Below, in pieces: positions 24,601 to 33,624 of a stretch of DNA of 64,000 nucleotides. A program made the position numbers and the translations under genes. The first letter of the stretch is position 1. Each line of letters opens with the position of its first letter. The notes under the pieces were generated by a model that saw nothing but the letters and a program-made list of their open reading frames with translations, was not told the origin of the DNA and did not search any database. The DNA is from Nannochloropsis oceanica (Eukaryota > Sar > Eustigmatophyceae > Eustigmatales > Monodopsidaceae): positions 248,001-312,000 of the forward strand of contig CP038107.1 of NCBI GenBank assembly GCA_004519485.1, written 5' to 3'.

Positions 24601-26193
24601 CAAGAAAAAATGGAAGTACACAGGCCAGTTAATTCGATCTAAGTACGCCCATGAACTACACCGGGCCTTAGGCGTAAGTAATTTGTTCATCCCTCCCATG
24701 CCTTTATACCCTCTCGCCAGCACTCGCAGTAGCTGCACGTGGATTTCATCCAGCAGCATGGACCGTTGCGGCGCACACATACCCCGCAACAAAGCAAGTG
24801 CTGGAAAAGGCGACACAGCAAGGAAGCGAGAAAGGGTTCGAAGGCAGGTGTAGCAGCCGAGGGCACGCCAGACGAGGGAGCAGTCCGCGGGGGAGCAGGG
24901 AAATTCAGAGGGGAGGGCGTGACCGGCTGTTTCGGGAGGGACCCAGATTGACTCTGGAGCGCTTAGCTTAACCAACCCCTGCTGCTGCTGTTGCTGCTGC
25001 TCCTGCTGCTCCTCTTCCTCCTCCTCCATCTCCTGCTCCTGCTGCTGCTGCTGCTGCTGCTGCTGATCATGCTGTCGATCCTGCTGCTGCTCCCTCCGCT
25101 GATCCTGTTGCTGCTTCTCCTGCTGATAATAATCCTGCTGCTGATCCTGTTGTTGCTCCTGCTGCTGTTCCTGCGGTTGCTGCTGTTTAAGAAAGGAGGG
25201 GGCGATACTTGATGCCGTGGCAATGGTGCTGCTGTTCACGACGATGGGGAGGGCGGATTTGGATGTGCTAGAGGGGTTGGAAGGAAGTTTGGGGGAGGCC
25301 AAAGTCACTGTTGAGGCGGATAGGGAAGGAGACGGGTCGACAAACGGGGAGGGGTTCCTGTAGGTCGCCGACGACGAAGGCAGAGATGATGGTGATGATA
25401 GTGACGACGATAGCGACAAAGACGGAGGTAAAGTTGCCGAGGCAGGTCTCATCACTTCGGCATGTGAGGGCGAGCTGGTAGTCGCGGGTGAAGGGTCACT
25501 GGGAGGCGTGTGGATAGCAGCGGCAGCGACTGATGCGGCGACTGAGCGCGATGATGGAGCCCGCAACGTCATATCAGGTGCAAGTGCAGTCGGAATCAAG
25601 TCAGCACTTGGTGACGGTGACTGGGGCCTTCGATTCGTGATATTCTTTTCCAGGCTTGGGGGAGGAGGTGGCCGACAGATGGGCATCATCAGTGCCGAGG
25701 ACTTAAGAGTGGTAGTGGTGGTGTTGGTGTTGGTGTTGGTGGTGGTGATGGTGGTGTTGCTGCTGCTGCCTGTGTCGGATTTCTTCAAAGAAGGCCCGTT
25801 CCAAGACGCGCCAGTTGAAGAGGCTACAGACGTAATTTTGCTGCTGCTGTCGCTGATAGTGGTGGTATTACTTCTTGTACTGCCACTGTAGCTGCTGGTG
25901 CCGCTGCTGCTGCCTATGGCAGTCCTGATGGTGGCGTATCGGCTTGCCTGGCCCAGCTGGAGTTGGGGCAAGCCCAACATACTGGCGGCGCTGAAGCCAC
26001 CCGTGAGGCTCTGGAAGATCGAATCCTTGACAAAGGAGACGGAAGTGGGTACTGTGAGGTGTACATTCAAATTTTGTGTGGTATGTGAGGGCGTGGCTGT
26101 GTAAATGGTTTGACGACTGGCGACTGAGGCAAGATGATACTTTCCTCCCTTTCTCAGCGTACCTTTGGGGTTCTCTTGCACCGGGGGCGGCAT
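18637..26193 (-). CDS. Giant DDT-domain, PHD-finger, AT-hook chromatin protein
   Basis: A single-exon gene of about 2,518 residues from the ATG at 26193; the open frame continues upstream only to a TTG. Order: Ser/Thr- and poly-Gln-rich N-terminus (Gln run near residues 335-405); DDT domain at about 430-494 (CSLVWRALGCYTCLRTLSRF); a WHIM-like part (CSSWAYLDRINWPVYFHFFL); a C4HC3 PHD finger at about 624-668 (CAVCTLGGDLVLCDAC...WLCPEC). AT-hooks occur near 895 (RPRGRPRK) and near 1210-1235 (KRGRPPKK, GPGRPRKV). Very acidic and Lys-rich stretches follow, then a conserved C-terminal part (LIEFAHPRAFWQHW; YIVRRMARRTPF). DDT plus PHD is typical of ISWI-partner proteins (BPTF, BAZ) and of plant PTM; the C-terminal part resembles PTM most. 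No bromodomain or ATPase is seen. A role in chromatin remodelling or histone-tail reading is inferred. Confidence 0.85.
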   Translation of the reverse strand: MPPPVQENPKGTLRKGGKYHLASVASRQTIYTATPSHTTQNLNVHLTVPTSVSFVKDSIFQSLTGGFSAASMLGLPQLQLGQASRYATIRTAIGSSSGTSSYSGSTRSNTTTISDSSSKITSVASSTGASWNGPSLKKSDTGSSSNTTITTTNTNTNTTTTTLKSSALMMPICRPPPPPSLEKNITNRRPQSPSPSADLIPTALAPDMTLRAPSSRSVAASVAAAAIHTPPSDPSPATTSSPSHAEVMRPASATLPPSLSLSSSLSSPSSLPSSSATYRNPSPFVDPSPSLSASTVTLASPKLPSNPSSTSKSALPIVVNSSTIATASSIAPSFLKQQQPQEQQQEQQQDQQQDYYQQEKQQQDQRREQQQDRQHDQQQQQQQQQEQEMEEEEEEQQEQQQQQQQGLVKLSAPESIWVPPETAGHALPSEFPCSPADCSLVWRALGCYTCLRTLSRFLAVSPFPALALLRGMCAPQRSMLLDEIHVQLLRVLARGYKGMGGMNKLLTPKARCSSWAYLDRINWPVYFHFFLKAREEISWATWGDDAEVLAQAWDEEEEGKGWALSRELAAEEWQRTSVEVRVGILEWLCNRLMDLPEVGAVLGRRGLCYDTESVERARHPDGHMDTCAVCTLGGDLVLCDACPAVYHYGCVGEKLQGLPATWLCPECRFPDPAYFAARVPEHYCRVVRKRGKGDGERGGEDEEEGWSLRVVHGFVFKQVMTGSRIGVQRGPPQLLNPGQVFLLLKQLGPERASRWPFSQIRRPPNLFPNLSSFSSEEGKKMRDGGKEEVEKEEVKVEINRVSLQRSVIGLQVQVERHPLVPKYIMPSTLDVSLEEEEGGPDVSLEEEEGGPAFPRSLLSFPRKKAVTQRKHNQKKKKEQNKLKQQQQQQEEEEKPKRPRGRPRKHPLIVLSSPPKSSSSSSSSALEAKGGGEKEEGGIAEDGMVAGEKVKHQQRANMNKVGNSLTASNRLPSGRQRNQRAKLRDEGKDKGQEGEKEWNGGSEEDNGKVATGFVEDNAKGKEKGLDVDEDNEDASVPAEEEEKEEKKENVKVSSPEAEEQHLLPVPLLLEEKNEGQAQEAGNILEVEDGGEGMMEVAAEVPFTKAEEEEMKIRATAIRTGGNGDCRSPLSSIFPHSAAAVSVEVVGGEAGEVGKAIKEGESLLEKGMEEMALTYAPEEGGEGGKEEGEGAVNGDSTESVLLDGKEEQPVKRKRGRPPKKNKDGIKRGPGRPRKVVGAPDDAKGGEKEGGARGVKKKEETTTTRSSRQVRKPKLFADIEEHEGRAAAEKALLKVTRTRKAKKEECDGNEAEGGESMGGGKREGKRGRKKKLVKKVWARSDSEWEGEKKSTVRRRGRGRKKFVHTKKPVVKRGMPRSNGVSDKKMGERGAQTKGKGKCRSSGGAGGRRRRVSLASMSSDEEEDSAMEGESEPEEEDGEGGEEDDDYGSLFGGEEEEEEDDSYFNLAGGASDDDSDDDDNFWLLRGSRRPHRTMSAGRKQQLDSVEEEERERWVEEGVLELADDPDDCLANTQPDIHRYRVLARAEAETDAAAFNPFLYTNKYKFSEAPDAPKLALNLFKGTWRPRFAFPIRPVMNVDDREVSKCLSLAIQPLPQVAHLKRLEDRAASLHLETLKDMLLQLESELRGLLYGPWVSGSAVINGWCERVYCSMSVRELGRMTSLLIEFAHPRAFWQHWHATRAGGFNIRKPTELGRAPLREPAGLLVGESKRMPRLVEGGTEGGKGGTEVVRGMPVRERKRLEDEARRRGVDLGGAEDWKALKGMREVEELRETGKEDLREPVAAALVSDKKKTGGMEDNIDAGESQILSPDERRPMMAHKTDENEDEAMEEDRIEEKGEKVAKETEMVDSDEDSADRKKMFRVHLSSTPHSPSFATVDSPQGPSKKRARPRTARGEVVDEEEKEEEDAEEVDKISSEGHGAKRRLSAIRAVTNMRDVVRKADEEEEDEDEKEENEVEKEKQSKEGGIKDQEELRGAVVDGRGLIVMYDVAELSEPLDALSAWGGRVFELGLDDATGEVELQSCRHVKVGGEVVERMRIRTMRGGRRCHRWEERAALPRYIVRRMARRTPFRNASFAPPLGVSYPSKGAQGTQLPRVAMSHLLAYRVQHARTSAELGQLLRVLDHCLDHERMKEAASLSSSSSFKVALSGVIRKCRPVEAAEVTGEEKGDGEGEAVMRGEIGVPMEYLYYHYRRRLLEEGAGGREGSHQQRQQQRQLMLGSGEWVHEDSLDLRLLQAYRRSVVDEANATKARAFLRRKSKAEKKLHKLMGAFQRRTHEYWKEVKEEFWALQGTEGRLEEVSTDVSSTKAEAGAPGSSWTSESNVEEAAKSDAGQILYTKARAGWLAMYEDYSSNSLAQQKKIWRLERRPEWEIEVKGRTYREVNPEPQVLHDWKELCVKVKAEVRAGEGERRWREASAAAVTTATAAAATTAAPTAAPIAAPTATDNIGVFSEFAKLVRVRNGDESELESSKKVEVGAEEKKGDEVTRSVGDEVEEGQVAAMEE
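23641..23706 (-). repeat. Perfect tandem duplication, 2 x 33 bp, in the DDT-PHD gene
   Basis: Two identical 33-base units (23641-23673 and 23674-23706) encode DVSLEEEEGGP twice. The match is exact, so this is a recent in-frame duplication of 11 codons. Confidence 0.95.
24976..25185 (-). repeat. Long interrupted CAG (poly-Gln) repeat in the DDT-PHD gene
   Basis: About 200 bases of CTG-rich sequence on the + strand (CAG on the coding strand) encode a Gln-rich stretch broken by Asp, Glu, Arg and Tyr. It lies just before the DDT domain. Confidence 0.9.
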
Positions 26194-27330
26194 GACCTCC
26201 CTGCCCTTATCTGTGTGGTAATGATGAGAATATATATAAGTGCATACAGGAGCTTGAGCCCGGAACAATCAAAATTCGGCTGTTTGGCAGCATTACTTTC
26301 GTACCGGGAGGGATGTCCATCTGAGCAGCGGTAGTGACGATAAACTTGCTTCTCTTGCCCTGTTATTTGTGGAATAGAGATGAAAATGGGAAGCAATTGA
26401 CCAATGGATTAAATAAGAATACTTCCCTGTGCTTCTCGTTTTGTCTTGGGTGCCATGCATGTATGGTTCATGATCAAGCAAGACAAAAAAGGAAAGCACA
26501 GCAGCAACAAATCCTTGTTTTCGCGCAAAAAAGATAGGCAGGTACAAACAAGCCGCCAAAACCGACAGCCAGGACCAGGACATGTTCCCCGAAAGTTTGT
26601 TGAAAAACCAGAAATCGAGAGAGTCGTTTTAGAACAATATTTACACTTATTTCATAGTACTCGCCACTGGGTATCGAGCGCTCGACGCAAGTTATGGGCC
26701 ACAAGACTCCGAAAGAAAATAAAAAAGCAAAGCGCGGCAAAATATTTACCATCCCATTTCGTGGGGGACTTGCGAAACCCATATGACATGAGAAAAACGG
26801 ACCTGGCACTTTCCTGGGGACTAGAGGAGCCCGGCGTCGAATTAAGAGTTGAGACGAAATGCAGATTGAAAAGCGCAGGTGCCTCTTGGGGGAAAGGAGC
26901 AGGAAGTGAAAATAAACAATTAAATATTATTACTATATGATTATTATATGAAAATTATGTGGGAAATACGCAAGATTTATCAACTTTGTCCTGGAGACAG
27001 AAGTACACAAGGGTTTTAACGCACGTCGATATGATTTTTCTTCCAAAGATCTATTTCCGTCGATGTCCCAAGGATCTCGTCCATTTTAAGCTTTAAAAAA
27101 TATCTTCTATAAGCTTCGACTTGCGGATTCTCTCCTTCTCTTCCAAACATTTACAAGCATGGTTAAGGATTGCTTCTACTATTGCAACTGCGGCTGCCTT
27201 CCCCTCACCAAAATTTAAATCAACTTCCTCTCTCGTCTTCCACTCTTAAGTGTGGTCGTTCGTCTTCACTCATTGAGTCGTTCTTCCTGTTGCCGTAGAT
27301 CTATCGGTTTTTCTGTTTCTCACTCCCTTG
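26194..27330. other. Intergenic: upstream of the DDT-PHD gene, downstream of the RING gene
   Basis: This 1.1-kb region should hold the DDT-PHD promoter and 5' UTR and the RING-gene 3' UTR. A 164-aa frame at 26446-26940 begins with TTG (first ATG a few codons in) and shows no domain; I do not call it a gene. From 26900 to 27120 the sequence is AT-rich. Nothing else is recognised. Confidence 0.45.
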
Positions 27331-29358
27331 CTAATTGCATATATCATGCTGCTGCAGCACCTGCCGCATTTCCCTATGCATGTCTTCCCTCCTTCCCTCC
27401 TTTTCTTCCTTCTCCTTTGTCGCTGCTGCTGCTGCTGCCAGCGCTGCAGCCACTGCAGGAGAAGAAACATCGGTCATGCACAGAGGACAAGATCTGTTCT
27501 TTTTGAACCACGTCTCAATACACTCACAATGATAGACATGTCGTTCATGACAGGGCAGCAATAGCAGATTCTCTCCCTGCTGAAAAGACCCCAAGCAAAT
27601 CGCGCACTGGTTCGCATTCACCACATCCTCTGCGTTGCTCTCCCTCCTCTTCAACTTGGACAAGCTATTCCTTGACAACCCCCTCTTCAGCCTCTTGATC
27701 CTTCCCTCCCTCCCGCCCTCTCCCCTCGCCTCCATGATGGAATGGACCACCAAGAAGGTCAGTGAAGACCTAACAATAAACACAAGTAAATTTCCACAAC
27801 ACGCAGCCAACACACTCCGCCGGACAGGGCTGGAGCTGTCCAAAAAATACAAAAACAAGGGCCCAAATGCCGCCACCACATGAAACAACGTCCCAAGCGC
27901 TTGACTGCAAATCCACAAATGACTCGTCACCAACCGTCGGATCCGCTCACTTGCCTCCTCCGCCTCCGCCGCGTGACTGACCCGGACGAGCCGTCTCCAC
28001 AACTTGCACCTCGCAGGGGCCTGCAGCAGCTGCAGCACCAACTGCAGACACAGCCAATGCCACGCTGTTCTCTCATAGAACGTATCCCCCCCCGCGCCGA
28101 AACTTGCCGCTGCCTCTAGCTGAAGCATCACCCCTCCGATCCAGCAATACAACAGAGCCCTTAGATAGGCAGCAGCAGCGTATGGCTGCAACCGAAAGAT
28201 CTCCACCAAGTAAGCATTGGAACCATCCCCGTCCTCCCCCCTTTCCTCCCTTGTGCTCATCCCTCCTTCCATCAGGAAACCGGCGGCCGAGCGCCATGCA
28301 TCGGCGGAGGGTGGGGTGCGAATGAAAAGTCCCTGCAAGCCAAGCAGAGAGAAAGGCGCACGCAAACAGGGGCGAGGACCAATTCCCGTTAACGCACGAG
28401 AGTAAGAGCGGGCGTAGGAGCGAGAGAGAGGCGAGCAGGGACGGCAGGGGCAGCGTTCGATGTAATGGTGGAAGATTTTATAGTGACCCAAAAGACGAGC
28501 TTTATGAACCCAGATGAGGGTGCGGAGCTGTAGGAGGGAATAAGGGAAGTAGAAAGGAAGGGGCAGTGAGTGTAATATGATGAAAGTAGCTTGTTGATAG
28601 GGAGCAAGGGCGTGTAGATCTAGCGCGGGGATGGACGGGGAAATGAAGGTGTGAATGCATACATGATGGGAGAGAGGTTCTAGAAGAAAGGAAGGAAAAG
28701 GACCCGATTCTTCATCTCTCACAAGCACGAAAAGACAACACGGGAGCAGAATCAAAAAGATTCAATACGTGGAAGGTCCGATTCGGGCAATCAAGGCCGA
28801 TAGATTCGCTGCTCGCTACAGGAGAGGGAGGGACGAAAAAGGGAACGGCCGGGTGCTCGCGCCCAAGGCACTACCCACACACGCTTGTACACACGCACGC
28901 ATATGTTAAGATGCATCCTACGAGTGTCAGTCTCAAATCGCATTGATATGGCACCCTTAACGAGTCCTCTCCTCTCACTGCCTCCACTTTCACCTCCTTC
29001 CATCAAACCTTTCTCCCAAACTCACCTTATCCCGAAAGCCTAGTCGATGGAAGCTCGTATAATCAATCTCTGCACTGCCAGGCGCGCCTCGCGCGGTCCC
29101 CAGCAGCCATTCAACATCTCCAATTTCTTCCTCCCTCTCCTCCTCGTCGTAGTCCTCCCCTGCCTGGCCTTCCTGTTGGGGTCGCCCCCCTCTCTGTCGA
29201 TGCCCAGCCAGGCCATGTCCGCTGCTCGCGCTCCCGTAGAGCAACTCTCCATCCGACGCCTCCAGTGTAGACACAGGTCGTGGCCGTCGATACAAGCGTC
29301 GCATGGGCGTGGTGGTGTCGCTGCTGCTGCTGGCGCCCCCGTGATCGTCGTCCGCCAT
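27331..29358 (-). CDS. Multi-pass membrane RING-H2 E3 ubiquitin ligase
   Basis: Two exons on the minus strand, 29026..29358 and 27331..28332, join in phase 0 (GATAAG|gtgag ... ttgcag|GGA) into 444 residues. Exon 1 is cytosolic-looking and acidic (MADDDHGGASSSS...). Exon 2 has at least three hydrophobic segments (around YLRALLYCWIGGVML, WHWLCLQLVLQLL and LGTLFHVVAAFGPLFLYFL). A RING-H2 finger follows, with CAICLGSF, LPCHERHVYHCECIETWF and CPLC giving the eight zinc ligands in C3H2C3 order. The C-terminus is an Ala run and a charged tail. The layout resembles plant membrane RING-H2 ligases with a C-terminal finger, which ubiquitinate membrane or secretory-pathway substrates. The 693-base intron is read through by a longer false frame. 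An in-frame ATG at 29472 could extend the N-terminus by 38 residues. Confidence 0.82.
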
Positions 29359-29698
29359 GTCACTGTTCTGTTGTAGATGATAGGGGATGAGCTGTTCGTT
29401 AGAAATCAGAAGCACTAGCAGGAATCCGCTAAAACACGGGCCAACCCCCGAACACGCGCCAATTACAGACATGGAGCGGCCGAATATTAGAGTGTGGATT
29501 TGGCTGTCGCGCAAGCGGTGAGAAGATCAAAGTTGGGACGACGCACTTCAATTGCAAAGGCAAAGCCCACACAGAGGGCGATAAGCGTTCCGGCCCTTCG
29601 CCACCCCCCCTGAGCTTGACCACTACCATCTCTCACCCCAGTTCTTTTGAACGCCCAACAACACCACCACATCCACCACTATAACTATAGACAGCAGC
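29359..29698. promoter_or_regulatory. Divergent promoter region between the RING-H2 and GCIP genes
   Basis: 340 bases separate the two ATG codons. If the RING protein starts at 29472 the gap shrinks to about 226 bases. No TATA box or repeat is obvious. Confidence 0.45.
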
Positions 29699-31375
29699 AT
29701 GGCTACCACTTGCTTTCCTCACGTGGAGCTAAAAAATTTGGGCAATCATCTCGCCAAGCTTCGGGTACGTCTAGAAATGGAGGCACGGGGGCAATTGTGA
29801 GGAAAATGATACTCCGCAGTTTAAGACGCCTTTCGCCCCTTATCTGGCACCGATACACGCACAATCATCTCCAAAAATGTATGCATATACGAAAAAGTGT
29901 CAATGCTTGCCCACAGCGTTCGATTCTATTCCTCTATTGCTGGTCATCGCAGCACGCTATAGCCTCCCAACCCCCCTATCCCCTATTTCCCCTATTTCTG
30001 GCCTGCCCCTGTCTCCATCTCACACATGTTCCGCACATACACAACTTGTAGGCTGCCACCACCGCATTTCCTGCTGCACCACCCTCATCCGTGCAATGGA
30101 AAACCACCCCTGCTCTTCAAGACGCCCTCACCCGCCTTTCTCTCTGTGGGGAGCGAGTCCGCGATACGGCCACCAAATTTAGCCTCGTTCTTTCAAGCAC
30201 CACCGGTGGCCCAGGCATTAAAGCTATATCTAACGAAATGCGACAAAGCTGTGATTCTCTTCTCGCCGCTTTGGCAGCCTTAGTCGACCCTGCGGTAGGA
30301 GGAACAGCAGCAGCAAGAGCAGGAGCAGGAGCGGGAGCACCTCTGATGGAACTCTACTGCCAACAAACTCGGGCCGTTTTAAGAGCAACCGAGGATCTAA
30401 TCAAACATATCACTTCTGTCTCTTCCAACCTCCTCTCCTCTCCCACGCCTCGTCAATCTCCCCTCGGGGTCCAAACCGAGTTGGCCCCGAAGACAGGGGT
30501 GGTGTGGGAGCAATGCGACAAGTTGGGCAAGTTGCCCCGTTGCAACAAAGTGGCGTTTCGACGCGCTTTTTTCAACCATTATTCGGCGGTTAAAGACACA
30601 TTGAGGGAATTCGAGGAATTGTTGCAGGAGGAGGCAGAGGAAGAACGGACGGAGGGCGAGGAGGAGGAGGAGGAGGACGACGATCTGGTAGAGGGGGTGC
30701 AAGACATTGAACTTACAGGAGAGGAGGACGAGGAGGGAGATTTCTTCGGAGGGGAAAGACGAATGAAAGAGTGGGAGAGAGAGAATGTGAAGAGGTGTTT
30801 GGTTGCCTTGGGGCATTGCGGCGAGATGATCAAGAGGGTTTTAGACACCGTGGACGAGGCGATGACGGAGGAGGGAGGGGAGGGAGGGGAGGGAGGAAGG
30901 GAGGAAGGGCAGGAGGAGGGGGAGAGGATACAGAAGGTCGCGGAGGTGGAGGAGAGTTGTCAAGGCTTGGCGGCGGCAGTCGTGAATGCGGCGGATGCAT
31001 TGTACCCGCCTCAAGTAGGAAAGGGAGGGAGGGAGGGGGGGAGCATTGGTTCATTATCCATATGTGTCTTCAAGAGAGATACAAAAATGTGCATTTGGGC
31101 TGGCCCATCTCACCTTCATTTCCTCCTTTCCTCTTCCCCGCTCTTAGATACGGCAAGAGCTCGAATTGCAACTAGGCGCACTGGTGGCCGCAGCAGCGCA
31201 CACAGCAGCAGCAGTGGGCCGGTTCCCTGCGGGCTCGGCTTCTAGAAACTGCCAAGAGGAGATGGAGAAAGTGCGGAGGGCCGCAGCGCGTGGTGTGGCG
31301 GAGGGAACGGAAGGCGAGGAGGAGGATGAGGAGAAAGGGGAGGATGAAGAGGCTGGTGGAGAGGTCTCATCTTGA
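29699..31375 (+). CDS. GCIP / cyclin-D1-binding protein 1-like protein
   Basis: Three exons, 29699..29764, 30052..31014 and 31148..31375, join in phase 0 into 418 residues. In animals the family (GCIP, CCNDBP1, HHM) is a helical protein that binds cyclin D and HLH factors and curbs proliferation; relatives of unknown function occur in plants. Family marks are the VVWEQCDKLGKLP...NKVAFRR block followed by AVKDTLREFEELL. An acidic insert of E/D runs comes next, as in the human protein, then RCLVALGHCGEMIKRVL and the LAAAVVNAADALYPPQ block. The last exon gives IRQELELQLGALVAAAAHTA and an acidic C-terminus. A GGGA tract (about 30870-30910) encodes a Gly/Glu/Arg insert. Exon 1 is confirmed by a good ATG context and the CTTCGG|gtacgt donor. 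Function here is inferred only from the family. Confidence 0.8.
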
Positions 31376-31853
31376 TGTCCCTGTGCTTTTAAAAAAGAAA
31401 AAGTTGAGGGTTTTTGGACATGGAGGATGGGAGGGAAGGAGGGATGAGCAACAACGATGAGAGACCCTGCTTAAAAGTCGACATATTGGCTCTACCAGTG
31501 GCTATTACGTATGCCGCATACACAGGAAGACAGAGACTGAGCCATGTAGACCCATCATAATAGTAAATACTATTTCATTTTCTTCTTATTACGAAAAGGG
31601 ATGAAACAAATGGATATAGAACAAATGAAGGCGATGACGGTAGAAGCGAGCGACATTTGCACACCCACACGGACAAAGAAATGACCTGCGGTGGATCATA
31701 AAATGCAAGGGATAAGAAGATGTCCCACGCCGCCCCCTCCTGGCATTGCTTTCACATTCTCATCTTCTCTATTCTTCCCCGCCCTCCCTCCCCTACCTCT
31801 CTCCCTCCTCCTCCCTCCTCCCACTTCCCCTTCCCCCAACAGGTGGACAGTTT
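31376..31853. other. Intergenic: GCIP 3' end and FSH1-like 5' region, with a likely 5'-UTR intron end
   Basis: After a purine tract near 31425 the region is plain until 31770. There a 60-base pyrimidine tract ends in CCCCCAACAG|GTGG at 31842, a convincing 3' splice site 12 bases before the FSH1-like ATG. A 5'-UTR intron is therefore likely; its donor was not located. Confidence 0.5.
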
Positions 31854-32960
31854 ATGCGACAGCAGAGAGGCAAGGCCCTGTTGCTGTGCTTACTTGCTTC
31901 TTCTTCCACTGCGTCTTCTTCCTCTCTCTCGTCCTCGTCCTCGTCACTAGCTTTTATCCCGTCCTTCCCCTTTTCCTCCTCGTACTTCTCCCCCTGGCGC
32001 TTCACCACCACCATGTCCAGCAGCAGCAGCAGCAGCAGCAGCATCAACAACAGCGCCTCTCCTCCCCCTCTCCCTTCCTCCCCTCAACCAACCCACAGAC
32101 GGAAGGCCAAAATCCTGTGCTTACACGGGTACCTCCAATCGGCCTCTGTTTTCCGAGGAAAGATTGGGAGTCTGAGGAAAGGGCTTAAGTCCAAAGCGGA
32201 GTTTATTTTCGTCGACGCCCCCTTCGTGGCTCAAGTCCTGCCGTCGGATGCGCTGTTGAAGGCGGTTGGGGGCCAGGTTTGCATTGGAAAGGAGAAGGAG
32301 GGAGGGAAGGAGGGCGCGGAGGAGCTCTCGACAGGAGTGACAGGTTTGAAGGTCACAGAAAAGGAGGAGAATAGAAAGGAGGAAGGGGAGGAGAAAGGGG
32401 AGCGGGGGAGGAGCTGGTGGCATTGGACTGATACCATTACGGATGGCTCATTGCAGCCGAGGCCGAGCAAGGCTCTCCACTACACGGGTCTGCATGAGAA
32501 AACCCTGCCCTTCCTCAGACAGGCCCTCGCCGAGCACGAACCAGACGGGTTGTTCGCTTTCTCACAGGGAGCAACGGCAGCAGCGCTTTTATTGGGAGCG
32601 TTGCAGAAGGAGTTTTTGAGGGAGGGAGGGATGGGTGGAGGGGGGAAGGGAGGGGTGGTTATGCCTAAGTTTGCGATTTTGGTCGGGGGGTTCTATCCGA
32701 GGGATAAGGAAGTGGGGGAGGGATTGAGGGAGGGAGGGCCGACAGTGCCCACTCTCTTTGTGGGAGGGGAGGCAGATTTCTTAGTCCCCTTGGAGCGGAC
32801 GAGGGAGTTAATGGGGTGTTGGGCGAAGGAGGGAGGGAGGGAGGGAGGGGGTGAGGACGGGAGGGTGAAGTTGCATGTGCACGGTGGAGGCCATTTCGTG
32901 CCGACATGGAAGGGGCTTTTTAAGGAGGAGGTGGTGCGTTTTATCGAGAAGTACCACTAA
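31854..32960 (+). CDS. FSH1: FSH1/OVCA2-family serine hydrolase
   Basis: An alpha/beta-hydrolase of 368 residues on one exon. The first ATG (31854) gives a hydrophobic then Ser-rich N-terminus (MRQQRGKALLLCLLASS...), possibly an organelle or secretory signal. A second ATG at the MSSSSSSSS block could be used for a cytosolic form. The core starts at KAKILCLHGYLQSASVFRGK, the hallmark of this family. It continues with EFIFVDAPF, RSWWHW and the nucleophile elbow AFSQGA (catalytic Ser). GEADFLVP supplies the Asp and GGHFVP the His, so all three triad positions are present. Known members are esterases; OVCA2 and yeast Fsh1 act on long acyl esters. A Lys/Glu-rich insert of about 45 residues sits after VGGQVCIG, and GGGA tracts encode two more loop inserts. 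The substrate is not known. Confidence 0.85.
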   Translation: MRQQRGKALLLCLLASSSTASSSSLSSSSSSLAFIPSFPFSSSYFSPWRFTTTMSSSSSSSSSINNSASPPPLPSSPQPTHRRKAKILCLHGYLQSASVFRGKIGSLRKGLKSKAEFIFVDAPFVAQVLPSDALLKAVGGQVCIGKEKEGGKEGAEELSTGVTGLKVTEKEENRKEEGEEKGERGRSWWHWTDTITDGSLQPRPSKALHYTGLHEKTLPFLRQALAEHEPDGLFAFSQGATAAALLLGALQKEFLREGGMGGGGKGGVVMPKFAILVGGFYPRDKEVGEGLREGGPTVPTLFVGGEADFLVPLERTRELMGCWAKEGGREGGGEDGRVKLHVHGGGHFVPTWKGLFKEEVVRFIEKYH

Positions 32961-33222
32961 GAGGGGAGAGAGAGAAAGGGAGTATACCGTAGGGATGATA
33001 TGGTAAAAATAGAAAGCAGAAGAATTAATGATGATAGTGTGGGAATTTTAAGGGTACGGGGGATACGACCGATACTCCTTAACTGTCGAGGCCGTGTCTT
33101 TACGTCGCTTTCGGATCTACCACTCCTGAAGAGGGAGGGAGGAAGGAGGAGGAAACCACAAATGAAGTATAAATTTTCTCGTGGGGGTGTTGATGTCTCT
33201 GGGCGGGCACCGAGATAACTAT

Positions 33223-33261
<39 letters not shown>

Positions 33262-33624
33262 GTTTTTCATAAGCATGTGCGCATTACATCAACCAAGTAA
33301 CTGCCACTTGTATCGATGAAAACGATTCCCATGAGTGACATGACGAGCAGCCAAATAGCAACAAGAGAGGAATGAAGAGAAGCAACGACAAAATATTTTC
33401 CAATTAATCCCTCACGGGAACTTTCCATCTTTGAGAGCCTCAATAATCCTGCAAGGCCAGGAAAAATCCACGAAGCAAGAATTCAGGAGCCAGAAAAGGC
33501 ACACAACATCAGCCTCCTTCTCTTCCCTCTCCTAATGTCCTCGCCTTGCCTCCCCTCCCCCTCAAAATAACACCTCTCAGCATTCCGCTCCACCTTTCCT
33601 CCACCCTTTCTCCCTCTCTTCTGT
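32961..33624. other. Convergent intergenic region (FSH1-like and RPL4 genes)
   Basis: 664 bases between two 3' ends. It holds an AT palindrome at 33217-33264, listed separately, and pyrimidine tracts before 33624 that are purine tracts in the RPL4 3' UTR. No gene is recognised. Confidence 0.55.
33217..33264. repeat. 48-bp AT palindrome (14-bp perfect arms)
   Basis: The left arm AACTATATACATAT (33217-33230) is exactly complementary to the right arm (33251-33264). The 20 bases between are nearly pure AT dinucleotide and also self-complementary. The whole element can form one long hairpin or cruciform between two converging genes. Confidence 0.95.

Noticed and set aside
26446-26940. 164-aa frame upstream of the DDT-PHD gene
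   Set aside because: Begins with TTG, no domain, lies where the promoter of a divergent transcript unit must be; kept only as a remark.
28333-28755. N-terminal part of the long RING-gene frame
   Set aside because: It is intron read-through: starts with TTG, and a good CTTGCAG acceptor plus a phase-matched upstream exon (29026-29358) replaces it.
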